Positions 43,255 to 52,168 of a DNA stretch of 64,000 bases are shown here, in pieces (the stretch's first letter is position 1; the number at the start of each line of letters is the position of its first letter). This DNA comes from CBDIDH01 sp965277595 (GTDB lineage Bacteria; Planctomycetota; Planctomycetia; Isosphaerales; Isosphaeraceae): contig CBDIDH010000001.1 of the NCBI GenBank assembly GCA_965277595.1, positions 1,736,001-1,800,000 on the forward strand. The letters are read 5' to 3'. The notes under the pieces are model-generated. The model did no database searches. It saw nothing but the letters and a program-made list of their open reading frames with translations, and had not been told where the DNA came from. The position numbers were made by a program, and so were the translations under genes.

Positions 43255-45638
43255 ATGTCGCTCACCGAAGTCGCGAAAGCCGCCCTGACGCCCGAACAAC
43301 TCCGCAAGATTGACGCCTACTGGCGGGCCGCCAATTACCTGTCGGTCGCCCAGATCTACCTCTGCGACAATCCCCTTCTCCGCGAGCCCCTGAAGCTTGA
43401 GCACGTCAAGCAATTGCTCCTGGGACACTGGGGCACGACCCCGGGCCAGAACTTCATCTACGCGCACCTGAACCGGGTCATCAAGGGATACGACCTGAAC
43501 ATGATCTACATGTCCGGTCCCGGTCACGGCGCCCCGGCGGTGGTGGGCAACGTCTACCTCGAAGGCAGCTACAGCGAGGTCTACCCGAACATCGGCCGGG
43601 ATGAAGCCGGCCTGAGGAGGCTGTTCCAGCAGTTCTCCTTCCCGGGCGGGATCTCCAGCCACGTCTCGCCGCAGACGCCCGGGTCGATCCACGAGGGCGG
43701 CGAGCTGGGCTATTCGGTCAGCCACGCCTTTGGCGCCGTGTTCGACAACCCGGACCTGATCGTCGCCTGCGTCGTCGGCGACGGCGAGGCGGAGACCGGC
43801 CCCTTGGCCACCGCCTGGCATTCCAACAAGTTCCTCGACCCGGTCACCGACGGCGTGGTCCTGCCGATCCTCCACCTCAACGGCTTCAAGATCTCCGAAC
43901 CGACGGTCCTGGCCCGGATCAGCCACGAAGAGCTGGAGAGCCTCTTCGTCGGCTACGGCTGGACGCCCTATTTCGTCGAGGGAGTCGACCCGGACAGGAT
44001 GCACGAGGCGATGGCCGAGACCCTCGACCGCGTGGTCGAGCAGATCCGGCAAATCCAGCACGACGCCCGCGCCAAGGGCGACACCACGCGCCCGCGCTGG
44101 CCGATGATCGTCCTCCGGTCGCTCAAGGGTTGGACCGGGCCGAAATACGTTGACGGTAAGCCAGTCGAAGGGACGTTCCGGTCGCACCAGGTGCCACTTT
44201 CCGTCTCGGCCACGGCTCCTCCCGAGCATCTCAAGCAGCTCGAAGACTGGCTGCGAAGCTACCGGCCCGAAGAACTCTTCGACAGGGATGGTCGGCTCGT
44301 GGCCGAACTGGCTGAACTCGCGCCCGAGGGCGACCGGCGGATGGGCTCCACCCCCACGCCAACGGCGGGAAACTGCTCCGCGCGCTGGACATGCCCGACT
44401 TCCGCGACTATGCGGTGGACGTGCCCGCGCCCACCGCCGTCAACGCAGGCAACGTCCACGTGCTCGGCCCGTTCCTCCGCGACGTGATCAAGAAAAACGA
44501 AGATCCGAGGAACTTCCGGGTCTTCGGCCCCGACGAGACGATCTCGAACCGCCTGGAAGCGGTCTTCGAGGTCACCGATCGCCAGTGGGATGGCGAGACG
44601 GTCGGGAATGACGAGTTTCTCGGTCGCGGCGGGGGCGTCATGGAGATGCTCAGCGAGCATCAGTGCGAGGGCTGGCTCGAAGGCTACCTCCTGACCGGCC
44701 GTCACGGGATCTTCAACAGCTACGAGGCGTTCATCCGGATCGTCGACTCGATGTTCACCCAGCACGCCAAGTGGTTGAAGATGAGCCGGGAACTCCCCTG
44801 GCGGCGGAAGATCGCCTCGCTGAACTACTTGCTCACATCTCACGTCTGGCGGCAGGATCACAATGGCTTCACGCACCAGGACCCCGGCTTCATCGACCAC
44901 GTCATCAACAAGAAGTCGGAGATGGTCCGCGTCTACCTCCCCCCCGACGCCAACTGCCTTTTGTCGACCATGGATCATTGCCTGCGCAGCCTGAACTACA
45001 TCAACCTCGTGGTCTGCGGCAAGCACGAGGCCACGCAATGGCTGACCATGGACGCCGCCATCGAGCATTGCACGCAAGGCATCGGCATCTGGCAATGGGC
45101 CAGCAACGATCAAGAGGGCGAGCCCGACGTCGTCATGGCATGTTGTGGAGATGTCCCCACGCTGGAGACGTTGGCGGCGGTCTCCATCCTCCGCGAGCAC
45201 CTGCCCGAGCTGAAGATCCGGGTCGTCAACGTCGTCGATCTCATGAAGCTGGAGCCCGACACTGAGGGGCCGCACGGAATGAGCGACGCGCAGTACGACG
45301 CACTCTTCACCAGGGACAAACACATCATCTTCGCCTTCCACGGCTATCCCTGGCTGGTCCACCGGCTGACGTACCGCCGGGCCAACCGCAACCTCCACGT
45401 CCGCGGCTACAAGGAAGAGGGCACGATCACGACGGCCTTCGACATGACGGTCCTGAACGACATGGACCGCTTCCACCTGGTGATGGACACGATCGATCGC
45501 CTTCCGCGGATGGGAGCTCAGGGGGCCGAACTCAAGCGGCACCTTGAGGGCAAGCTCATCGAGCACAAACATTACATCGACAAGAACGGCATCGACATGC
45601 CGGAGATCCGCGACTGGAAGTGGAGTGTCCCCCAATGA
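43255..45638 (+). pseudogene. xfp: Phosphoketolase, interrupted by one frameshift
   Basis: Xylulose-5-/fructose-6-phosphate phosphoketolase yields acetyl-phosphate plus a sugar phosphate. Homology covers the full ~794-residue length, but in two frames: 43255 to about 44350 and about 44350 to 45638. First part: GPGHGAPAVVGNVYLEGSYS, VGDGEAETGPLATAWHSNKF. Second: PDETISNRLEAVFEVTDRQW, HGIFNSYEAFIRIVDSM. The family sequence GDRRMGxNPHANGG is broken at 44350, where one base is missing just before a run of five C's (restoring it gives NPHANGG). Everything else is intact. It may be a sequencing or assembly error or a very recent mutation. GGAGGAAC lies before the ATG; the end overlaps the aldolase start. 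Confidence 0.88.
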
Positions 45639-46657
45639 ACGAGCGAGCATTGATCGAGACCGCGGCAGCGCTCGTCGCCGACGACAAGGGCTTGCTTGCG
45701 ATGGACGAGAGCATCTCGACCTGCGACAAGCGATTCGCCGCGCAGGGCATCGCCCAGACCGAGGAGGCTCGACGCGCCTACCGGGAATTGCTCGTGACCA
45801 CGCCCGGACTCGGCGAATCGATCAGCGGCGTGATCCTCTTCGATGAGACGATCCGCCAGCGGAAGAATGACGGCACCCCGTTCCTCAAGGTCATCGCCGA
45901 GGCGGGGATCATTCCCGGCATCAAGGTCGACATCGGCGCGAAGGCGCTGGCCGGTCATCCCGGAGAGAAGATCACCGAAGGGCTGGACGGCTTGCGCGAT
46001 CGCCTGGCGGAATACTTTCGCATGGGTGCCCGGTTCGCCAAGTGGCGCGCGGTCCTTTCGATCGGCGATGGCCTTCCCAGCCGAGGGTGCGTCGAGGCCA
46101 ACGCGCAGGCGCTGGCACGCTATGCCGCATTGTGTCAGGAAGCGGGTCTGGTCCCCGTCGTCGAGCCGGAAGTGCTCATGGAAGGCAAGCACACCCTCGG
46201 TCGATGCCGGGAAGTGACCGAGGAAGTCTTGCGAACGGTCTTCAACAAGCTTGAGGCGCAAGGGGTGATGCTGGAAGGGATGATTCTCAAGCCCAACATG
46301 GTCCTTCCGGGATCAACCTGCCCCGAGCAAGCGACGGTCGAGGAGGTGGCCGACGCGACGGTCCAATGTCTCTTGCGCGCCGTCCCGGCCGCCGTACCGG
46401 GGATTGCTTTCCTGTCGGGCGGCCAATCGGCGGATCTGGCCTCGGCCCGTTTGAATGTCATGAACGCCCGGTTCAACTCGCGACGGCCCTGGGCGTTGGC
46501 CTTTTCGTTCGGACGGGCCATCCAGCAACCGGCCCTGGAGATCTGGCAAGGCAAGAAGGCGAACGTGATGGCGGCGCGGGAGGCCCTGCTTCATCGAGTC
46601 AGGTGCAATCGGGCTGCTCGCCGTGGTGAATACGGTGCCGCCAAGGAACGGACATGA
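45635..46657 (+). CDS. Fructose-bisphosphate aldolase, class I
   Basis: A 340-residue Schiff-base aldolase of the eukaryotic-type class I family. Seen: KGLLAMDESISTCDKRFAA, ISGVILFDETIRQ, IPGIKVDIGAKAL, RFAKWRAVLSIGDGLPSR, VVEPEVLMEG and the Schiff-base lysine region EGMILKPNMVLPG, followed by LSGGQSADLASARLN and PWALAFSFGRAIQ. It cleaves fructose-1,6-bisphosphate and could form sedoheptulose-1,7-bisphosphate. The ATG overlaps the phosphoketolase stop. A short basic tail ends the protein. Confidence 0.94.
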   Translation: MNERALIETAAALVADDKGLLAMDESISTCDKRFAAQGIAQTEEARRAYRELLVTTPGLGESISGVILFDETIRQRKNDGTPFLKVIAEAGIIPGIKVDIGAKALAGHPGEKITEGLDGLRDRLAEYFRMGARFAKWRAVLSIGDGLPSRGCVEANAQALARYAALCQEAGLVPVVEPEVLMEGKHTLGRCREVTEEVLRTVFNKLEAQGVMLEGMILKPNMVLPGSTCPEQATVEEVADATVQCLLRAVPAAVPGIAFLSGGQSADLASARLNVMNARFNSRRPWALAFSFGRAIQQPALEIWQGKKANVMAAREALLHRVRCNRAARRGEYGAAKERT

Positions 46658-46703
46658 GCACGACGACTGAAGCCATCCCCAAGGGTGACTCGAAGGACAT
46701 TCC

Positions 46704-47306
46704 ATGAACGACCTGCTCCCCGATGTTTACCTGGCCCGGCACGGCGAGACGGCCTGGTCGCTGTCGGGCCGTCACACCGGACGCACCGACATCCCCCTGA
46801 CCGAGCGGGGCGAGAGCGACGCACGGAGACTGCGGGAACGACTCGCGGGACTCACCTTCACAGAGGTTCTGGTCAGCCCGCTCCAGAGGGCGCGGCGGAC
46901 TTGCCAGCTGGCGGGCTACGCGGCCGTCGCCAGGGTCACCCCGGACCTCGTCGAGTGGGACTATGGCGATTATGAAGGACGACTCACCGCGGACATCCGC
47001 CTTGAGCGCCCGGGCTGGTATCTCTTCCGGGACGGCTGCCCGGGGGGCGAGTCGCTCGCAACGGTAGGTGCCCGCGCCGACCGCCTGATCGCCCGCCTCC
47101 GGGCGGCCGGCGGTCGCGTCCTCCTCTTCGGCCACGCCCATTTCTCCCGCATCCTCGCCGCGCGCTGGACGGGCCTGACCACGGAGGACGCGAGGCACCT
47201 CGTGCTCAGTACCGCATCGCTGAGCGTCGTGGGCTACGAGCATACACTGGACGACCCGGCCATCCTCCTCTGGAACGATGTCCACCATGTGAATCCCGAC
47301 GGGTGA
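46704..47306 (+). CDS. Histidine phosphatase (phosphoglycerate mutase-like) protein
   Basis: A 200-residue histidine phosphatase superfamily protein. The catalytic YLARHGETAWSLSGRHTG, TDIPLTERGE, SPLQRARRTCQLAG and VLLFGHAHFSRILAARW are all present. This branch contains phosphoglycerate mutases, sugar phosphatases and others; substrate cannot be decided by eye. In an island of sugar-phosphate enzymes a sugar-phosphatase role (for example on fructose- or sedoheptulose-bisphosphate) is possible but unproven. GAAGGACA precedes the ATG. Confidence 0.88.
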   Translation: MNDLLPDVYLARHGETAWSLSGRHTGRTDIPLTERGESDARRLRERLAGLTFTEVLVSPLQRARRTCQLAGYAAVARVTPDLVEWDYGDYEGRLTADIRLERPGWYLFRDGCPGGESLATVGARADRLIARLRAAGGRVLLFGHAHFSRILAARWTGLTTEDARHLVLSTASLSVVGYEHTLDDPAILLWNDVHHVNPDG

Positions 47307-47432
47307 GTCGTCTCTCGACGTTCCATGGACGAACTCGGCGCAGGCACGACGGAGATATGCCAGTGGAAGTGGGTCGCGTCCGACGCAGGTAAACCAGGGT
47401 CAACCGCTCAGGCGCCGGAGAGGATTTTCACC

Positions 47433-47960
47433 ATGCTAACGATCCCAAGCAAATCTGAAACCGAGCCGGCGCACCCGAAACCCGCGAACGCCAATTCCCC
47501 TGGCATCGCCTCCGAATTGGTTCCCGACGCGCTCGCGACGCTCCATGTCAACCCCGACACCGGGCTCACTCTCGCCGAGGTGGACGAACGCCGGAAGGAG
47601 CACGGCGACAACGAAGTGGCCGAAAAGAAGGGACACCCGGCCCTCAAGTTTCTCCGAAAAACCGGCGGACGGAAGCCGTGGTCGAGCAGGGCGGTCAGCG
47701 GCTCCGCGTCATGAAAGGCGCCGTACGCACCGTCGCCGAGGCCCGCGGGCTCCAGCCCCCGGCGATCGAGGCGTTGGAGAGGCGCGTCGGCGCGTCGGCC
47801 GCGAAGGGCTCTCGGACGCTGGCGGTGGCGCGCGGCCACGAGACGGGCACTCCGTCATTGGTCGGATTGGTGTCGTTGTACGACCCACCCCGACCGGACG
47901 CCGGGCGGCTCATCGCGGCCCGGGGCGACCGCCTCGGGAACAAAGGGAGCGGGAAGCTTC
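47433..47960 (+). pseudogene. Remnant of a P-type cation ATPase (PMA-type)
   Basis: The N-terminus (ATLHVNPDTGLTLAEVDERR, NEVAEKKGHPALKFLRK) is the start of a plasma-membrane proton/cation P-type ATPase. Directly after it, in another frame, comes a piece of the cytosolic nucleotide-binding and phosphorylation domains (TEAVVEQGGQRLRVMKGA, TLAVARGHETGTPSLVGLVS, LYDPPRPDAGRLIA). Several hundred residues, including the phosphorylated aspartate motif, are deleted at about 47660, and the transmembrane C-terminus is missing after about 47960. Clearly inactive. It sits between the metabolic genes and the CAX-like gene. Confidence 0.82.
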
Positions 47961-48099
47961 GGCGGGTCGCTGATCCCATGTTACGATCCGGCTCCTGTAA
48001 CTCCGAGACGGTCTGGCGGTTCCTGGCCGATCCAGAGCGCCGCTACCCCGGGTCCCTCAAGTCGATGGGTTCCGAGACCGGCCGCACTTCCAGGGCTGT

Positions 48100-48235
48100 T
48101 TCCTTCTCCATTGATGACCGACGACCAAGAACCGATGATTGAAAAAGGACGGCAAGGCTCTTGCTCATTTTTCCTGTTTTCGATTTTTCCTCGGTCCTTG
48201 GTCCTTGGGTATTCCCGAGAAGGGAAACAGCCCTG
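48100..48235. repeat. Short repeat region before the CAX-like gene
   Basis: GATGACCGACGACCAAGAACC near 48113 faces CCTCGGTCCTTGGTCCTTGGG near 48190-48210 as an imperfect inverted repeat built of the same ~7-base units seen elsewhere in the window. It follows the P-type ATPase remnant and may mark the deletion or insertion boundary. Confidence 0.5.
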
Positions 48236-48288
48236 GCCGCACTTCCCCCCGACCTTGACGCGCTGGCGAGCAGCGCGGGAGCGAACCG

Positions 48289-49335
48289 GTGGCCCTTTAC
48301 CTGCTCCTGCTGTTCATCCCGGTCGCGCTGGGGCTCGATCACTACGGCGCCAACCCGCTCGTCGTCTTCCTGGCCTCGGCCCTGGGGATCGTACCGCTGA
48401 CCGCGCTGATCGGGAAGGCGACCGAGAATCTGGCCGTTCACCTCGGGGAGACGCTCGGCGGCCTGCTCAACGCCACGATGGGGAACGTGCCCGAGATGAT
48501 CATCGGCGTCTTCGCCCTTCGCAAGGGCCTCCAGACCGTCGTGAAGGCGTCGCTGACGGGGTCGATCCTTGGCAACGTCCTGTTCATCCTGGGGCTCTCC
48601 CTGCTCGCCGGCGGCGCCCGCCACAACACCCAGCGGTTCAACGCCCAGCTCGCCGGGGTCAACTCCAAACTCCTGCTCCTGGCGGTGATCGGGCTGATCG
48701 TCCCGGCGCTCTTCCACTTCTCCTCAGGGTCGGAGAACCGGATCAGCCTGGAGATCGCCACCATCTTGTTCCTCTCCTACCTGTGCAGCCTCGCGTTCAC
48801 CCTGGTCACGCACCGACAGCTCTTCACCCGGACAGAGCCGGAGGGCCCGATCGAGACCGGCCGCAAGGCCTGGGGGATGGGCCGGTCGTTCGCCGTCCTG
48901 GCCGTCACCGCGGTGGCGCTGGCGGTGATGAGCGAGGTTCTGACCGGGGCGGTCGAACCGACGGCCGGGCTCCTGAGGCTGACCCCGGTCTTCGCCGGGA
49001 TCTTTCTCCTGGCGACCGTCGGCAACGTCTCCGGGCTGCTGAATGCCGTCCAGTTCGCCCGCCAGGATAAGATGGACCTGACCCTCTCGGTGACGATGGG
49101 CGCCGGCACGCAAGTCGCACTGCTGGTCGCCCCCGTTCTGGTCTTCTCCAGCCATTTGATCGGTCAGCCGATGGACCTGCTGTTCAGCCGGTTCGAGGTC
49201 ATCGCGATCGCCATCGCCGTCATGGTCGGCCGGAACATCACGGTCGACGGCGAGTCGAACTGGCTGGAAGGCGTGATGTTGATCGCCGTCTACACGATAC
49301 TGGGGATCGGGTTTTACTACCTGGGGGCGCCCTGA
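48289..49335 (+). CDS. Calcium/cation exchanger (CAX-like)
   Basis: A 348-residue protein with about eleven membrane segments, in the two-repeat pattern of CAX-type Ca2+/H+ exchangers. The first repeat keeps its acidic motif: GGLLNATMGNVPEMIIGVFA. The second repeat (ATVGNVSGLLNAVQFARQDK, MDLTLSVTMGAGTQVALLV) normally contains GNAAEH, but its glutamate is replaced (GNVSGLL). Start is taken at the GTG 48289, without an obvious ribosome binding site; the true N-terminus may have been changed by the upstream repeat. Transport activity is uncertain. Confidence 0.85.
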   Translation: MALYLLLLFIPVALGLDHYGANPLVVFLASALGIVPLTALIGKATENLAVHLGETLGGLLNATMGNVPEMIIGVFALRKGLQTVVKASLTGSILGNVLFILGLSLLAGGARHNTQRFNAQLAGVNSKLLLLAVIGLIVPALFHFSSGSENRISLEIATILFLSYLCSLAFTLVTHRQLFTRTEPEGPIETGRKAWGMGRSFAVLAVTAVALAVMSEVLTGAVEPTAGLLRLTPVFAGIFLLATVGNVSGLLNAVQFARQDKMDLTLSVTMGAGTQVALLVAPVLVFSSHLIGQPMDLLFSRFEVIAIAIAVMVGRNITVDGESNWLEGVMLIAVYTILGIGFYYLGAP

Positions 49336-49403
49336 AGAGGTTTCGAGGCGCCAGGTCGGTCCGGCGGCCTTTTCCGGCCGTCGACGAGTTGTGAGGACGT
49401 ACC

Positions 49404-50495
49404 GTGAGAAAGCGACGCGGGAAGACCGAGGGGGAACCAACGCCGGCGCCGTCCGCCTCGGGACGAGGCGACGACCGGGTGTCGATCTCCGAACAAGACG
49501 GCCTCCTGGTCGTCCGCAACCCCGACCTGTTCCGCCCCGGTCACGAGACCTTCTGCCGGCGGCTGGCCGACGCGGCGGTGGCCAGGGAGGGCGTGCGCGC
49601 GGTCCACGTCTGCCTGGCGTCGGGCACCTGCCGGCTGGAATTCGCCGCGGGGCGGGTAAGCGCGGCGGAGATGGCGGCCCGGTTCGCGGAGTCCGTGCGC
49701 GAGGCGATCGCGGCGGGCAAGGGGGAGACGGCCCCGGCGCGGGGTCACCCGTGGACGGCTCTGACGCTCTTCCCGGCCGGTGACGTTACGTCGCGCTGGG
49801 AGACGGTCCGCGAGGGCCCGGGCGTCCTCCGTCTCAGGAACCCGATCCTCCGCGAGGATTCGGGCCTGGCGCGCCGGGTCGCCCGCGAATTTTCCGGCCC
49901 CCCGGGGCTCGATTCCTGCCGGGCCACCTTCTGGGGGCGCGACCTGGAGGTCCGGTTCGACCCCGACTCGACCTCCGGCGCCGCCCTGGTCTCGGCCGCC
50001 GAGGGCGCCTACCGGCGGACCCTCCGGCCCGCCCTCGACGAGTCGACCGCCCAGGACCCGGGCACGCCGGTCGTCGCGTCGGGCCTGCGACGGGTCTGGT
50101 ACATGGTGTTGGCCGGCGGGTCGTTCGCGCTGACGGTCGTCGGCCTGGTCGTCCCCGGCATCCCGACCGTCCCGTTCCTGCTGGCGACCAGCTACTACCT
50201 GGTCCGATCGTCTCCAGCGTTGAACCGGAGGCTGCTGCGGTCGCGGTTCTTCGGGCCGATCCTGGCCGACCTTGAGGGCAGCGGCGGGCTCCGCCGGATC
50301 AACAAGATCAAGCTGATCGGCCTGACGGTGGTCGTCAGCGTCGTGACCCTGGTGGTGGTCGGCCCCCCGCTCGTCCTGGTCGTCGTGATGTTCGCGGTCG
50401 CCTCGGGGAGCGTTTACGCGATCACGCGGTTCCCCGGCGTCCCGTCGCGGTTGCGTCGGTCGCGGGAGTCGGAGGCCATCCCGGCGGTCGCCTGA
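49404..50495 (+). CDS. DUF454 (YbaN-like) membrane protein with long N-terminal domain
   Basis: A 363-residue protein from a GTG behind GAGGAC. The C-terminal ~140 residues are the DUF454/YbaN domain: VLAGGSFALTVVGLVVPGIP, TVPFLLATSYYLVRSSPALN, RFFGPILADLEGSGGLRRIN, with four membrane segments. The N-terminal ~220 residues form two ferredoxin-like units (GVRAVHVCLASGTCRLEFA, DSCRATFWGRDLEVRFDPDS) similar in shape to heavy-metal-associated (HMA) domains of planctomycete P-type ATPases, but without a CxxC motif. Function unknown. It follows the CAX-like gene by 68 bp. Confidence 0.75.
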   Translation: MRKRRGKTEGEPTPAPSASGRGDDRVSISEQDGLLVVRNPDLFRPGHETFCRRLADAAVAREGVRAVHVCLASGTCRLEFAAGRVSAAEMAARFAESVREAIAAGKGETAPARGHPWTALTLFPAGDVTSRWETVREGPGVLRLRNPILREDSGLARRVAREFSGPPGLDSCRATFWGRDLEVRFDPDSTSGAALVSAAEGAYRRTLRPALDESTAQDPGTPVVASGLRRVWYMVLAGGSFALTVVGLVVPGIPTVPFLLATSYYLVRSSPALNRRLLRSRFFGPILADLEGSGGLRRINKIKLIGLTVVVSVVTLVVVGPPLVLVVVMFAVASGSVYAITRFPGVPSRLRRSRESEAIPAVA

Positions 50496-50739
50496 CCGGG
50501 TACGATCCGGGGGTCTTCTCGGGGTGATGGCACGCCCGCCACGGAAAATCAGGTGCCGGAGCAGTGAAGAGCGACCCGGCATGGGTGACCTTGTGCTCAC
50601 CCCGCCGGTTCGCAAGACGTTTGAGAGTGGGGAGGGCCGGAAAGGTGTGCCGGAACGTCGACCACGGATTGTCTTAAGGACGGCGCGACCGCGGGCCGAT
50701 AAAACCGGCGAGAATCGAAAAAAACAACGTTCGCGGTCC

Positions 50740-51345
50740 ATGCGCGCTCCACCCGGAATCCTTCAGCACGCCGGACGCTGGACCACCCCCCCCGGGACAT
50801 CCCTGCAAAACCTCTACGACGGGTCGAGCACCAACGACAACGGCGCCCACGGCTACTTGGTCGTGGTCAAGGGCGACCTCGGCGACGAGGGCCTTAACTC
50901 GGTGCTCGGCCGGTGGCTGAAGGCGGAGCTGGCGTTGGGCGACCGGCACGTCGAGGGCGTCGAGGTCAAGGGCCTTGCCCCGGTGTTCGGCTGGGGGCGC
51001 GAGAAGTACCAGCTGCTAACCTACCGGTCGGGCCAGCTGGCCAAGCTGCCCCGCGAGGCGCTCACGTGGGCCGACGAGCTGATGGTCACGGCCGGGATGA
51101 CCGTCCGTGAACTGTGGCGACTTCGGGTCACTGAGGCGACCGGGAACCCACCGCCTCGCACCTCGTCACCCGTGAAGAGCCCTGGGCGGGTCGATCTCGA
51201 TATCCCCGTCAAGGCAACCAAGCCCGCCACGACCGAGGTGAACGGGTCCCGGAACGCCCGCTCGACCGGCCGATCGGCGACGGGGAATCGGAGCCGGAAG
51301 GCCCTCCTCAACTCCTCTTCCGAGGCGATGAAGGAATCAGTATAG
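50740..51345 (+). CDS. Hypothetical protein
   Basis: About 201 residues from an ATG at 50740; the frame is open from 50524 but codons upstream look random. The middle (GYLVVVKGDLGDEGLNSVLG, RWLKAELALGDRHVEGVEVK, REKYQLLTYRSGQLAKLPRE) appears genuinely coding. The last ~60 residues are low-complexity and basic (Ser, Thr, Arg, Asn). I recognise no family. It lies in a region with transposase remnants and may be truncated. The ~240 bp before it hold nothing recognisable. Confidence 0.45.
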   Translation: MRAPPGILQHAGRWTTPPGTSLQNLYDGSSTNDNGAHGYLVVVKGDLGDEGLNSVLGRWLKAELALGDRHVEGVEVKGLAPVFGWGREKYQLLTYRSGQLAKLPREALTWADELMVTAGMTVRELWRLRVTEATGNPPPRTSSPVKSPGRVDLDIPVKATKPATTEVNGSRNARSTGRSATGNRSRKALLNSSSEAMKESV

Positions 51346-51400
51346 ACGGCCATCGACGTTTGACCTCGGGGCGGGGTGTAAGGAAACCCGGAAGCACCGG

Positions 51401-51856
51401 TCAACGGCCGCTCGCGGCGCACCGGGGCGTCCACCAACCCCGTCCCAACCCCATCTCGGCCTCGGTACGGTCCACCCCGAGCACCTCGTCCAGGACAGCA
51501 AACCGTTTCCGGAGGGGGGCGACCATCTCATCAAGGTCGTCGAACGTTTCGCGCTCGCGGAAATGCCGGACCGGCCGCGACCCTCCGGTGCCGCAAAGGA
51601 ACTCCATGACATCCTCGCGGAAGAGGAGCACGGCGAACAGGGCGTCTTCCCACTGCACATCCAGCATCCACTTGTTGGAGTGGGGGCGTCCCCCGTCGGC
51701 CTCGCCGCACGCGACCTCCTCATCGTGCATCCGCAGGTATTCGACGGCCGATTCCCGCGGCTCCCGGGCCGTGATTGCGTTCGGGGAGCCGGGGCCAGGT
51801 GCGGCCTCGAGCCTTCGGTCCATCTCTGACTCGATCGTAGCCGCGTGTCGCGACAT
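51401..51856 (-). CDS. Hypothetical soluble protein
   Basis: A 151-residue protein from the ATG at 51856, behind GGAGG four bases upstream; a longer frame from 52084 overlaps the transposase leader and is unlikely. Composition is normal and acidic with segments such as SAVEYLRMHDEEVACGEADG, WMLDVQWEDALFAVLLFRED and EMVAPLRKRFAVLDEVLGV. No membrane segment or known motif. It is convergent with the preceding hypothetical gene. Confidence 0.55.
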   Translation of the reverse strand: MSRHAATIESEMDRRLEAAPGPGSPNAITAREPRESAVEYLRMHDEEVACGEADGGRPHSNKWMLDVQWEDALFAVLLFREDVMEFLCGTGGSRPVRHFRERETFDDLDEMVAPLRKRFAVLDEVLGVDRTEAEMGLGRGWWTPRCAASGR

Positions 51857-52168
51857 TGCCTCCGACCCTGCATGACTCAATTGGCCTGATCCATGCTCAT
51901 GCCCCAACTCGGGAGACCCCTTCACGAGCCGGGAGCCATCCCTGTTGCCGCGGAAGCACGCCGATGCTCGGAGCGGCCGAGTGTCCTCTTCAGACGTCAG
52001 CTCCCCTCGTGGCCGTGGAGACAAAATACTGGGAGTTCGCCCGGGGTCTTTCAAGATGTACTCTACGGTCTTCGAATTACCCACAAGTTGCCGGGGCCTC
52101 GATTCGAGGCTAAATTCGTCCCCCTGGGCCGGGTCTCGATCCGCAAGCTACTCCTCTGGGCCGCCGTC
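51857..52168. other. Spacer before the IS4-type remnant
   Basis: No gene is supported in these 312 bp. The segment from about 52060 to 52168 could be the leader and left end of the IS4-family element, but I could not identify its terminal inverted repeat. Confidence 0.35.

Noticed and set aside
51893..52168. N-terminal extension of the IS4 transposase frame
   Set aside because: Homology begins only at the ATG 52169; the upstream codons look random and overlap the leader of the minus-strand hypothetical gene.
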